From Owenia fusiformis (lineage: Eukaryota > Annelida > Polychaeta > Sabellida > Oweniidae): a stretch of DNA of 64,000 nucleotides. The stretch is from positions 30,929,915 through 30,993,914 of the forward strand of contig CAIIXF020000001.1 in assembly GCA_903813345.2 (NCBI GenBank), given 5' to 3'. The translations under genes and the position numbers were made by a program. The notes under the pieces were generated by a model. The model did not search any database. It saw only the letters and a list, made by a program, of their open reading frames with translations, and was not told the origin of the DNA. Within the stretch, counting starts at the first letter, position 1; every line of letters begins with the position of its first letter. Below, piece by piece: positions 44,001 through 50,367 of this stretch.

Positions 44001-46325
44001 CTTTATCAATTTATTGCAAGTATTTTATTATTGATATCCTTTATATAAGTACATGCACATGTAGTTTAATCTCTTTTTACAAAGTTTTATTTTATTGTGT
44101 CATTTAATTCTATTGTGATGTTATACATTTTATTTTATTTAATATTTCCATGACTGATTACTAATACTTTTAGATGAACTTTCATGAGCATCAATTTAGG
44201 ACAGAGGTTCTCCAAGATTATGACCAATGAAAATTTATATATACCGTGTACACATGCATATTTCAAACTTTAATGCGTGGGCTAGCTTATTTTAGAAAAT
44301 AATATTTCGGGCTGAGAAAAGAAGAAAATTTGATTTGATGAGACAGAACAATATTCAATTTCTGGTACTTCTTGTATCTGACACTGGTGATCCGCTCGAT
44401 TACGCTGATTACCGAAACGGTTTGTTTTGGTAACAAAATGTCGGAACATCGAAGGTACGATTTTTCTTTTTTCCTTATTTCACGCGTTGTAGGCAGAATC
44501 CCCACGACGTTTTTTCTCACAAACGTGTATGAGCATAATATGTATTAGAAAATGTACATGTTTGCGAAAAAATAGCTCAGAGGACAACAGAATCGTCGAT
44601 TTAATTCCTCAACTAAGTTACATAAACGGTTTGGGTTAAAAGTGCAGATCTTGACTGTTTTTCGAAAAAACGTTTATGTAACTTAAGTGAGGAATTAAAT
44701 CAACGATTCTGTTGTCTTCTGAACTATTTGTTCACAAATATGTACATTTTCTTAAACATATGATACTGATACGCGTTTGTGTTAAAAATGTCGTGGGAAT
44801 TCTGCCTACAACGTGTGAAATAAGGAAAAAAGAAAAATTGTACCTTTGATGTTCTGACATCTTGTTACCAAAACGAACCGTTTCGGTAACCAGTGTAATC
44901 GAGTGGATCACCAGTGATCTGAGTCACATTGATAAAAGAGAAAATAAAGTTACCATTAAAGAGGCCAGAATACATTGTACCCTTCTTAATGTTGTGTATT
45001 ATGTATTTACCATTATGCTAAGCATAATATATACATTATAACAGATGTAATTCATCTTAAATGTTAAAATGATTATTTAATGTGTTTTCAGAAAGCTCAA
45101 GACAAAGTTGAGGTAAGATATTTATGTCACAAAACTATACAGTATAAAGAGGTATAAAACAATTAATACATCTATAAAATAGATATGTATTGGATAATCA
45201 AATGGAATCAAGAATGGGTTGTATTTGGATGGCTCCTCATGTGTAATTATAATGTATTTATCTTCATGTATTTATGTTCATTAAATAAATTATATTTTAT
45301 TTACAACTACATGTAGTTGAATTCTATTCTTGTCTTTCTGAGAGTCTGATAAACAAGTACAACTACTTTTTTGTTCTTTCGTAGAAGTGATTAAATATAT
45401 TATAACTTCTTTTTTGTAGGATGATGACAATGCAAACAATAGCAACAATCTGCAGCCAGAGGAAGTCGTAGATCTTAACGCAACATATAACAAATCCAGT
45501 CCAACATTCCAAAATGAGGAATTAGGTAATAGTGAGAATGAAGAGGAAGGTAATGATAGTCAAGATCTAGATAACATTGATAAGGAAAGTGATAAAGATA
45601 CAGTGCTTGTAGAAGGAGTGCCTGATACCCTAGTTGATGGCAATAAGACAAATGTCCCTACACCCCCACAATCTAAACCAACAACTCCTCAGTTGAGAGC
45701 TGCAAGTAGACGCACAGCAACTCCAAATTCTAAATCTCAAGCTCTTAACTCTAAACCTCAAACGCCCAACTCTAAACCTCAAACACCCAACTCTAAACCT
45801 CAAACGCCCAATGCTAAACATCAGACCCCCAACTCTAAACCTCAAACGCCCAATGCTAAACATCAGACACCCAACTCTAAACCTCAAACGCCCAACTCTA
45901 AACCTCAAACGCCCAAGGCTAAACCTCAAACACCAAATTCTAAACCTCCTAGTAGAGGTTCCCAAACAAAACCAGCCACTCCAAATAAAACAATTCAATC
46001 TAAGCCAACTACGCCTAACACTGAGAGATCAAAGCCCTCCACTCCCCAAGTAGCTGGCTCTCCTAAACCTCCCACACCCACTCAATCCAAGCCAAACAGT
46101 CCTGCCAAGGATTCCAAACCTGGCACCCCACACCCCAACAAAGGTGAAAACACCAGCCTTACTACATCTAAGAATGATGTCCCCAATGAACCTGAAGCAA
46201 AGAAGGAAGAGGTCAGTGAAAATGACACTATTAATGACAACAAGGACTTAGTCGATGATAAGGATGCAGGAACACAGGATAAAGAAAATACATCCCCTAA
46301 TGAAAGCCAATCAGAACAAAACTAA
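11053..46325 (+). CDS. DCDC2: DCDC2-like doublecortin-domain protein with IQ motifs and a (NSKPQTP)n tail
   Basis: Core exons: 11053-11327, 13463-13517, 15204-15280, 15973-16104, 16909-17067, 20657-20782, 25232-25320, 27467-27585, 27697-27768, 28037-28126, 28808-28900, 40148-40237, 40495-40575, 45092-45112, 45420-46325. These give 2385 nt, 794 aa, with phase closing throughout. Optional exons are listed separately: 17445-17723, 31312-31321 with 38875-38984, and 39730-39783. DCX1 spans ~11-96 (IYRNGD, APFGAVRRIHTPTG). DCX2 spans ~136-215 (VYANGDAL, YVAVGSEKNFKELPY). The linker VEHSRIKVSGRFRK and the segment DEGGVFKA / VDLPIDQ match vertebrate DCDC2. Known for the family: binds microtubules of ciliary axonemes and affects ciliary length and Wnt signalling. 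The IQ motifs suggest calmodulin binding. The C-terminus is acidic and then Pro/Thr/Lys-rich, probably disordered. Confidence 0.87.
11506..12499. mobile_element. ~990-bp foldback element in DCDC2 intron 1
   Basis: The ends read tatagtagccgagac and gtctcggctactata. Similarity between the arms extends for about 200 bp (cagtctgtatatttactctc; attttgattggcctataacc), interrupted by small indels. No protein is coded. A target duplication is not clear. Confidence 0.8.
12830..13095 (+). repeat. Possible LINE 3' end
   Basis: The sequence ends in caataaaattttgaatc followed by ttgaatc, a short tail repeat after a polyA-like signal, as seen at 3' ends of CR1/L2-type LINEs. No coding remnant was recognised. 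Confidence 0.35.
13732..14122. repeat. Foldback element in DCDC2 intron 2
   Basis: The left part (agtaaaattttgaatgttt ... tctaacttttgtatatt) recurs in inverted orientation from about 14000 to 14122, with scattered mismatches. It is non-coding. Confidence 0.7.
14123..15203. other. Remainder of DCDC2 intron 2
   Basis: AT-rich intron sequence; no gene or repeat is evident. It ends in acceptor tttttcag at 15203. Confidence 0.5.
16275..16875. mobile_element. tgtcacca-ended repeat element in DCDC2 intron 4
   Basis: It starts tatgtcaccactttttggcggtgac and ends ...aggtggtggcatt. Internal repeats of the type ttcaaatctgacttt / accttcaaggtcaaa recur in the larger element at 24.6 kb. Short relatives with the same ends lie at 25533-25655 and 39579-39690. 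Confidence 0.65.
17445..17723 (+). CDS. Candidate cassette exon of the DCDC2-like gene
   Basis: Acceptor gctcctgtag and donor aat|gtgagta enclose exactly 279 nt. The phase (2 to 2) fits both exon 5 and exon 6, so inclusion adds 93 residues without a frame change. The read-through QLSTAQKYRIYSHVLEWKN and later RKSAYNIALSTGANKLC look protein-like, basic and without low complexity, and no stop occurs. I do not recognise the segment. It lies just upstream of the minisatellite. Confidence 0.6.
17881..18963. repeat. 29-bp minisatellite, about 37 copies
   Basis: The unit is tgatcaatcaaaatcaagaa plus ccataatgt, period 29, spanning 1083 bp of DCDC2 intron 5. Variants (ccata/caata, atgtt/atatt/aagtt) recur in order, suggesting expansion of multi-unit blocks. 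Every frame has stops, so it is non-coding. Confidence 0.95.
18964..20656. other. DCDC2 intron sequence with poly-G tracts
   Basis: Mostly AT-rich with nothing recognisable. G runs at about 19742-19759 and 19880-19891 sit beside tggcccaccc / ggccaccc, which suggests small decayed MITEs. Confidence 0.5.
21236..21545. repeat. gtagcc-type MITE end followed by a degenerate ttcagtcaaggta tandem repeat
   Basis: A fragment ending ctggctacgcccctg (to about 21365) is followed by about ten degenerate units of a 12-17-bp motif, ttcagtcaaggta, to about 21545. It lies in the DCDC2 intron before exon 7. Confidence 0.65.
21550..22945. other. DCDC2 intron sequence without recognisable content
   Basis: AT-rich sequence with no supported gene, RNA or repeat family. 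Confidence 0.5.
22947..25012. mobile_element. ~2-kb non-coding element with a second element nested inside
   Basis: The outer element begins tatgtccccaccacatagtg and ends ggtggggacattttg, giving short inverted ends. It carries a gtctgtctgtccgtccgtcc run. The inner element, about 23963-24969, begins ggctcacacagtaagcc, has its own long gtccgtccgttg run, and ends gtgtgagcacagg. The outer element also has a tandem ~160-bp repeat (gtaaagtcttgtctacgcat) at about 23417-23935. No protein is coded. Confidence 0.7.
23417..23935. repeat. ~160-bp tandem repeat, three copies plus a partial one
   Basis: Copies start at about 23430, 23592 and 23752, with a fragment near 23912. All carry aaagtcttgtctacgcat, atcaatttca and agggatgattcttagtatga. 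It belongs to the outer ~2-kb element. Confidence 0.8.
25533..25655. mobile_element. Short tgtcacca / tggtgaca MITE
   Basis: Ends tcaccatcactagtagtaac and ggcaggtggtgacatttt; internal ttgttatagtctccaac. It is a close relative of 39579-39690. Confidence 0.6.
25840..26749. mobile_element. ~910-bp element with tandem ggtatggcattggtcc core
   Basis: The inverted ends read cccggggggttcactatata and, reversed, cccggggggttcactgtata, each followed by (a)acc/ctt/ctcgacgggg. The centre, about 26450-26640, is a ~31-bp tandem array of tttggtatggcattggtcc plus atatttggaca. It is non-coding; the Pro/Tyr/Gln-rich minus frame is repeat-derived. Confidence 0.8.
26834..27511 (+). repeat. Tandem array of DCDC2 exon-8 acceptor plus exon start
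   Basis: Eight units precede the true exon. Exon-like starts are at 26860, 26936, 27012, 27088, 27164, 27240, 27316 and 27392, and the true exon is at 27467. Each unit contains atatgtttatttta then gatgaaggaggagtgttcaa and the following exon sequence through gacagggat. Spacing is 76 bp seven times, then 75 bp. Read in the frame set by exon 7, units 1-7 give DEGGVFK...RDRDK and then TAA or TGA. Unit 8 lacks one base and reads through into the true exon in frame, adding 25 codons. Confidence 0.92.
27467..27585 (+). CDS. DCDC2-like exon 8
   Basis: Acceptor ttattgtag ends at 27466; donor atcaag|gtttgt. It encodes DEGGVFKARHVRDRDAREIE and, further on, TRVDLPIDQ, matching the vertebrate DCDC2 segment DEGIFKA...VPVDQ. 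Phase 1 to 0. This true copy differs from the array units in having gatgccagg where they have gataaat, so only this copy continues as a full exon. Confidence 0.85.
27870..27967. mobile_element. Small CAGGGGCGTAGCCAG MITE
   Basis: Inverted ends caggggcgtagccag and ctggctacgcctatg with a G/C-run interior and only 98 bp in total. It lies in the intron between DCDC2 exons 9 and 10. Confidence 0.65.
28037..28126 (+). CDS. DCDC2-like exon 10: first IQ motif
   Basis: A 90-nt, phase 0-0 exon reading DLAAIKIQSGYRGHKARKQY, a good IQ motif (IQxxxRGxxxR). It has the same length and layout as the exon at 40148-40237, so the two are probably exon duplicates. Confidence 0.85.
28127..28807. other. DCDC2 intron 10
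   Basis: AT-rich sequence; nothing recognisable. It ends in acceptor ctttcatttag. Confidence 0.5.
29126..29509. repeat. Foldback element with atactgtatttgtct ends
   Basis: The left end atactgtatttgtcttcaat is inverted at the right (attaaagacaaatacagtat). Inside, ctatttaatttg / ggcg-rich segments also mirror. About 384 bp, non-coding. Confidence 0.75.
29796..29935. other. CpG-dense islet
   Basis: An abrupt GC- and CpG-rich block (gcgtgcatcgcgaccgctgc; gcgccgagcgctcttcg) in AT-rich intron. A second one lies at 38646-38850. Open frames over it are not recognisable proteins. Confidence 0.5.
31312..31395 (+). CDS. Alternative DCDC2 exon: 10-nt microexon or short terminal exon
   Basis: Acceptor ctgttttgtag ends at 31311. 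Read in phase 0 after exon 11 it gives VPMGKIPTRTIRPILKGTDP and a short tail to TAG at 31393-31395, a possible alternative C-terminus. A strong donor (catgg|gtaaga) after 10 nt makes a second option: a phase 0-to-1 microexon, 31312-31321, that joins exactly in frame to 38875-38984 (VPM-G-TPDS). The sequence does not decide between them. Confidence 0.55.
   Translation, partial: VPMGKIPTRTIRPILKGTDPSVAFFKL
31832..32056. mobile_element. 225-bp CAGGCCCGTAGCCAGG MITE with 5-bp target duplication
   Basis: Perfect inverted ends caggcccgtagccagg / cctggctacgggcctg. Direct repeat attgt lies at 31827-31831 and 32057-32061. The interior has runs of G and C and short mirrored segments. It is the best-preserved copy of a family represented by at least six other fragments in the window. 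Confidence 0.85.
32281..32502. repeat. Foldback element
   Basis: tcgggagattaaaccagtga and atgttccgatcgtcgcaac are inverted at the right end (gttgtgacgatcggaaca; actggttaaatctcccga). The loop is near 32370, at catactgtacatgtatattc. Confidence 0.8.
32503..36688. other. Long DCDC2 intron with MITE remnants
   Basis: No coding exon could be supported. Fragments of the CAGGCCCGTAGCC family occur at 33727-33880 (right end, atggctacgggcctg) and 34259-34300 (left end, caggcccttagtcagg), with a fuller copy at 34638-34831. The rest is AT-rich and unremarkable. Confidence 0.55.
34638..34831. mobile_element. CAGGCCCGTAGC MITE copy
   Basis: Ends caggcccgtagcg and ggctacgggtctg. The flanking 5-mers gggca / gggta are one mismatch apart, consistent with the 5-bp duplication at 31832-32056. 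The interior matches that copy in inverted orientation (acatttt...gtgaacccc). Confidence 0.7.
36689..36869 (-). CDS. Unrecognised minus-strand exon-like ORF
   Basis: Acceptor gctattccag and donor tacaag|gtcagt enclose an open frame: EIYNMQIQLQKTVEENSRKL, then a hydrophobic stretch and a Ser/Thr-rich region. The helical, charged start looks like real protein. However, the acceptor lies inside a 27-bp repeat that recurs at 37413, so it may be a fragment of a mobile element. No partner exon was found. Confidence 0.3.
36867..37439. mobile_element. Segment bounded by 27-bp direct repeats, with a tRNA-like core
   Basis: tcactggaatagcgtaccca plus rtgttaa occurs at 36867-36893 and 37413-37439 in the same orientation with one mismatch. 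Between them lies the tRNA-Asp-like sequence at 37068-37140. This could be a SINE-like or terminal-direct-repeat element. Confidence 0.5.
37068..37140 (-). other. tRNA-Asp(GUC)-like relic
   Basis: The minus strand contains a canonical Pol III B box (ggttcgagtcc) and, upstream, cgcctgtcacg, the tRNA-Asp anticodon loop with GUC. The D-arm region (gaggtgtcgaggtttgg) is tRNA-like, but the anticodon and T stems have mismatches and the acceptor stem does not pair. It is a pseudogene or the head of a tRNA-derived SINE, not a working tRNA. Confidence 0.5.
37970..38015. repeat. 24-bp tandem duplication
   Basis: Two copies of cattcgtatggtacgtgtac plus acgt/atgt. Confidence 0.8.
38430..38583. repeat. 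75-bp tandem duplication
   Basis: Copies start at 38430 and 38505 (caaattatgaattactat / gctat, then aaaaggtaaataaaaatag) and are nearly identical. A third start is truncated at 38580. Confidence 0.85.
38646..38850. other. CpG-dense islet upstream of an optional DCDC2 exon
   Basis: A GC- and CpG-rich block with repeated gcgctcagcg / gcgagcgacc words, preceded at 38327 by a partial copy of its left edge (attctacggccg). Its inverted right edge (gctcacac...) resembles the start of the islet near 29775-29796. Confidence 0.5.
38875..38984 (+). CDS. Optional DCDC2 exon, acidic Ser/Asn/Asp-rich
   Basis: Acceptor ggcagcacag ends at 38874; donor cttaag|gtagaa. In phase 1 it reads (G)TPDSADISSNNTPDINNSDD and ends NTPDDSQLK in phase 0, joining exon 40148. 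It needs a phase-1 donor upstream, which the 10-nt microexon at 31312-31321 supplies. Together they add 40 residues. The acceptor is weak. Confidence 0.5.
39579..39690. mobile_element. Short tgtcaccacc / ggtggtgaca MITE
   Basis: Begins tgtcaccaccaaaagtggtg and ends agcaggtggtgacat. It is a relative of 25533-25655 and 16275-16875. Confidence 0.7.
39730..39783 (+). CDS. Candidate 54-nt symmetric microexon
   Basis: Acceptor ctccccctttag ends at 39729 and donor ctgcgt|gtaagt is strong. Eighteen codons, phase 0-0, read ARIGTSFSYPKYTFRILR. It would fit between 38984 and 40148 without changing frame. It lies close to the MITE at 39579-39690, so it may be an exonised sequence or chance. Confidence 0.35.
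40148..40237 (+). CDS. DCDC2-like exon: second IQ motif
   Basis: 90 nt, phase 0-0; reads REQDVAATKIQASYRGSVAR followed by KKYQRDKKEK. Acceptor gatgtatag; donor gagaag|gtagtc. It is aligned with, and equal in length to, exon 10. Confidence 0.8.
40495..40575 (+). CDS. DCDC2-like exon: third IQ motif
   Basis: 81 nt, phase 0-0; reads DSNNKAATKIQSQYRGHRAR then KQVNEIK. Acceptor ttgactgttag; donor attaag|gtatac. Confidence 0.8.
41022..41335. repeat. Two nested hairpins
   Basis: ttatgacgtgaaatatgcc (about 41029) is inverted at 41120 (ggcatatttcacgtcata). A second pair, gatgtattacatgcc (about 41133) and its inverse near 41318-41332, encloses cggtggatatagctcgc. Confidence 0.65.
41340..44375. other. 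DCDC2 intron without recognisable content
   Basis: AT-rich sequence; short frames only. No RNA gene, coding exon or repeat family could be supported. Confidence 0.45.
44382..44916. mobile_element. 535-bp foldback element with 6-bp target duplication
   Basis: Ends cactggtgatcc / ggatcaccagtg with arms of ~260 bp nearly to the centre (ttaccgaaacggttt; cgttgtaggcagaatcccc mirrored). The exact direct repeat atctga lies at 44376-44381 and 44917-44922. Non-coding. Confidence 0.88.
45420..46325 (+). CDS. DCDC2-like terminal exon: acidic segment and (NSKPQTP)n tail
   Basis: Acceptor cttttttgtag; 301 codons and TAA. The first third is Asn/Asp/Glu-rich. The middle holds about nine heptapeptides NSKPQTP / NAKHQTP / KAKPQTP coded by a 21-bp tandem repeat (about 45733-45945). 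The end is Ser/Pro/Lys-rich then acidic again. It is likely disordered; TP sites are potential proline-directed kinase sites. The minus-strand frame here is a shadow of the repeat. Confidence 0.85.
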   Translation, partial: DDDNANNSNNLQPEEVVDLNATYNKSSPTFQNEELGNSENEEEGNDSQDLDNIDKESDKDTVLVEGVPDTLVDGNKTNVPTPPQSKPTTPQLRAASRRTATPNSKSQALNSKPQTPNSKPQTPNSKPQTPNAKHQTPNSKPQTPNAKHQTPNSKPQTPNSKPQTPKAKPQTPNSKPPSRGSQTKPATPNKTIQSKPTTPNTERSKPSTPQVAGSPKPPTPTQSKPNSPAKDSKPGTPHPNKGENTSLTTSKNDVPNEPEAKKEEVSENDTINDNKDLVDDKDAGTQDKENTSPNESQSEQN

Positions 46326-46371
46326 AGGTAGGTAACAAGATGAAAGGAAGATGACGAGAGTGAAGATCTAA

Positions 46372-46582
46372 ATACTGTATAAGTGGTATTTAATCCGAGT
46401 GGTTAATTTTTCAAATGGTCAAATTTCATCATTTTCCTAATTTTAATTTTCCTAATGACAAGAAACCTCCCATTGGATAACATTATAAATACAATATTTC
46501 CGACATTTAATTTTCCGAACCTGGCAAAAATTAGGAAATAGGCAAATTAAATGATTAGGTAAAATTACCACTTATACAGTAT
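46372..46582. repeat. Foldback element in the DCDC2 3' UTR/flank
   Basis: atactgtataagtggta is inverted at 46566-46582. The ends resemble the atactgtatttg ends of 29126-29509. Confidence 0.7.
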
Positions 46583-48470
46583 TACACCTTAATGGAACAT
46601 ACAGTGTGTATAGTTTGTTAAGATATGCCTACTTAGTTAAATATAAAGGTATTAACACTGATTAGCATAGTCAGTTTCCATCTAGATATATGTTGAAGTT
46701 AGCTAAAGTAAAAATACCGAGAATCAATAATTTTATAAAGACCATGGTATATATTTACTGGAATACCCAGGAATATCTTTGAATTAATACCTACTAAGAC
46801 ACAAAGTTGCAGTAGAAAGATTAACTCTAAATCTTTATTGAAATTTTCATTACATATAATGTTTCATTATCAAATATTACAGAATGTTCTCCACAGAACT
46901 GTATGTGGTTTCATAATGTGTAGATTTTTCTTAATTGCATTTTTCAGTTTAAAAGATACCAGGTCAGGTTGGACATCAACATAGGATATCATACAATATT
47001 GGATATTACCGGACATTTGACATTACACACTGGATACTACACAGGATTGGACATTACACACTGAATATTAGGAGATTGGATTTGATATTACACTGATACA
47101 CCTCCATAATTTTTTTACTTGATGACGCCGTAGTGAAAAATTAAAAATTTAGACAACCATTTAAAGGAGGTTAAAGTAGGATTTTCATGTCATATTTGGT
47201 GGTTTACTTTGCAGAAGAAAACAAATTCTACATCTAATATTATAGTGCTGTTACAGCATTTTGCCTCCCTAGGACCACATGCAGGTCTAACCTTTAAAAA
47301 TGTTTCTCATTTAGAATATTTTTGGCTTATGTCATTCCTTGTCATATATCTATTTTATAAAAATCATGTTAACATTAAATTGTTATTTGTTAAAATGTAC
47401 ACTGTACTTATTAAAATGTATATATTAAGATATGTATCAAGTATGAACCAGGTATACAAGTGATTTATACTTGCCAGTGCAATTCTGTATATAATAATTC
47501 TGTATATAATCAAACTGTATTTTAGTAAAGTGCTCACTTGATCGTATAAAAAATATTTTTTCACCATAAATTAAATGTAAATATGAAGTGTATAATGTAA
47601 ATGTATTGTATCTTATATTTCTGCTCATCATTATCGCATAATTTACACAAAGTACAGTTCAAAAGTGTTTATGATTGTCAAGAAGTTTTTACATATTTTG
47701 GTTTATTCCTATGTCATAATACCACAGCATTATAAAAAGTCTTTTTGTAATTTTGATTTAACCCATACAGCATTATATTGCACTTTCAATTTTTACATGC
47801 ACAGATTGTATTTCAATTTATTTATCTTATACGTTAGCTAGTCAACAATCTTCCGTCCTTGTACCTTTTTTAGCTACAACTTCTTTGTAGATTTGTAGCC
47901 ACGTATTTTTATTCGTAAAATATATACAGTATACAGAAAGCCTGACCAATAGCACTGTCTGATCTCAAAATGTAGTAAAACATATATACAATCATGGTAC
48001 CATTGAAACATAGAAGAGAAATGAATATAGTATATGGTGGTAAAACCTTATACAGTAGGCCTAGTAGCAAAAATAGGGAATCTATTATATTTTTAAATGA
48101 GGTGCTGTTTACACATACAGCATTTTCAATGAACTCTGTACGTTGTAGTTCAGTCATCTATGGTCAGATTAAGAATGACTGGAAGAATGTAATACTATAA
48201 TGATCAGCATGTAAATAAATCTTCTAGAACTGGAGCTTGTAGATGTTAAAACTAATTCATATTTCAAATTATGTATTATATGATTTATTTTCTAGAATTT
48301 AGTCTATTCTCTACTTTTATTAAACCTTGTTATTCAATTTACAAAATCTATTTGTATGTACAATGTATATTATATATGATATAAAACAATATTTCTCACT
48401 CACTATAATTAAACGCAACAATTGTCTTTGTTATTATTACCAGTGTGTAAAAGAGTAGTTATTCACTAGG
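46583..48470. other. Probable 3' UTR and spacer
   Basis: AT-rich. Degenerate ggacattacacactgga repeats occur at about 46970-47100. No gene found. Confidence 0.45.
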
Positions 48471-48475
48471 AGGGA

Positions 48476-48580
48476 TTTAATATGGGAAATATCACAAGAA
48501 TAATTATCAATATTTCCCGAGGGTGATATCAATATCATCTGAGGGATATTGCCCATATCATCCTGACAGGTGAATACCGA
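48476..48580. repeat. Degenerate ccgagggtgatatc hairpin
   Basis: gggaaatatcac...tatttcccgaggg and gatatcatctgagggatat form imperfect inverted segments similar to 1960-2072. Confidence 0.4.
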
Positions 48581-49023
48581 CCTTATACCATGGTCAAGAG
48601 CAATATCCACTAGTGTACCTCAAAAGTCAGCTGATGGATGAGAAGACAATAATTAAATTTTGGAAATATTAATGTTACATGTAGACCCACAACGGAAGAT
48701 TTAATCATTTAAAATGAAACTGGCTATTAAATTACCCTTCCACTGGCTATCTAGCTTATAGGCTATGTTATGAAACCCACTGAGTTACTCCCTGCTAAAG
48801 GACAACGGCACAGCCGCTGCTTCCACTCCGTTGTTTGTCTAAGTGTATATAACTATTAAAACATATGATGACTAGAAATAATACAAAACACTGGATGTCC
48901 TTTTGTGAGTCATCTCATCACTTTCACTATTCGTATTTCCCTCTGAGAGTTCTATACTCAATAAACAGATTTCCCTAGAATTTATACCCGGGAGGATATT
49001 AGAATTAGCGGCATGATATATAA

Positions 49024-49165
49024 GGGTTATGTACTGGGAGGTTTTGGATATGGGGTTTATCCAGAGGGAGATATGCATATCTACCTGAGGGACTGTAGGG
49101 GCTGAAGGTAGATGTGCATATCTCACGAGGGATGAACCCATTATCCAAACCGACCGTACATAACT
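49024..49165. repeat. Hairpin element
   Basis: gttatgtactgggaggtttt is inverted at the end (aaaccgaccgtacataac). The inner gagatatgcatatctacc and ggtagatgtgcatatctc also mirror each other. Confidence 0.7.
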
Positions 49166-49166
49166 G

Positions 49167-49418
49167 CTTTATCCTATACCAAGTAGAGTTTTCAGGGGCA
49201 TATGGCCATTTCTAGTACAAGGTGTAAAAATGAACAAATCATTCATATGCAAAGTCATTTTATTGCATCACCGGAAGCGGGAAGATATGCACCGGAAGCG
49301 GGAAGATATGCACCGAAGCGGGAGATATGGAGGTTCTGGATATGGAAACCTCAAAATCAGGATACGGGATATATCTTACCAACTTATCTCCCTAAAACTC
49401 TACTTGGCATAGGATAAG
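49167..49418. repeat. Hairpin with an internal ~20-bp tandem repeat
   Basis: atcctataccaagtagagtt at 49171-49190 is inverted at about 49396-49415. Inside, caccggaagcgggaagatat repeats 2.5 times at 49268-49325. Confidence 0.75.
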
Positions 49419-49963
49419 TATGGATATCAAACCCGACATCATTCCTCTAATTCCAATATCATCCCAATATCAGTCCCGATGCCAAATACGTGATTTATCA
49501 CTTGGTAAAATGAATGATATTGCTCTGCCTCATTATGCCAGTGAAGGGCTCAGGTCTCTTGGGTTGTAAAATCTTAATGAAATTTCTAAGCATTCGTGTC
49601 ACCATTTTGTTTACTAATGATGGTCTCGATAGAAAATGAATGATGATACATTACTTCTGTCTTTCATGAAAATGCACAGAATAACAGAATACAGAATGTG
49701 ATTTATCAATTTATTCTTTTATACATCAAATATAAAGAATAGTAAAATCCAACACCCAAAAATCTCAGTGTTTGAATGATAAAAATTGTAGTTAATGGTA
49801 ATTGCACGACAATGACATAAGATAACATTTTAGTCTTACAGCAAATGTATGGTTCCTTTACTCTAATCTTTAAGTAAAGAAACACTTCTTGTTGGTGCAA
49901 GACTAGTATTTATCGTATGATCTGTAAAATAAAGGCTTCTGATTGGTCAGCTCTTGTACCAAT

Positions 49964-50204
49964 CTGTATTGCTACTGAGATTGTCCCCATTGATCATCTC
50001 CATCGCAATACAGAAAATATTACGTAGTACGTAGGGGACATTATCAGTAGCAATACAGAGGATCACACGATAAAAACGTTATAGAATGATTTAAAGTGCA
50101 ATACAGGATATATTCTGCTCTCGGTATTCTGTATTGGCACTCGTCTCGTCCCAATACGGAATTTCTTGAGCAGAATATATCCTGTATTGCGCTTCAAATC
50201 ATTC
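49964..50204. repeat. Two adjacent hairpins near the PTER 3' end
   Basis: The first, 49964-50058, has arms tgtattgctactgagattg and its inverse. The second, 50085-50204, has arms gtgcaatacaggatatattc / gaatatatcctgtattgcgc. Both contain caatacag and may be one composite. Confidence 0.7.
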
Positions 50205-50367
50205 ATTAACTTATAATATTAGAAGGTAAAGTTGATTTTGGCAAGTTTGTTACTTCCTCTGTTATCTAATTCTCACTTTAATATCGATTATAGTATTTAG
50301 ATTAGGAAAGTTACTGAATTCCATGAATTCTTAAAGGCCAACCTAAGTTATAGGATTGGAATGTCCT

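Noticed and set aside
45630-45998. 122-aa minus-strand open frame rich in Arg/Phe
   Set aside because: It is the antisense shadow of the coding (NSKPQTP)n repeat; no splice context or known domain.
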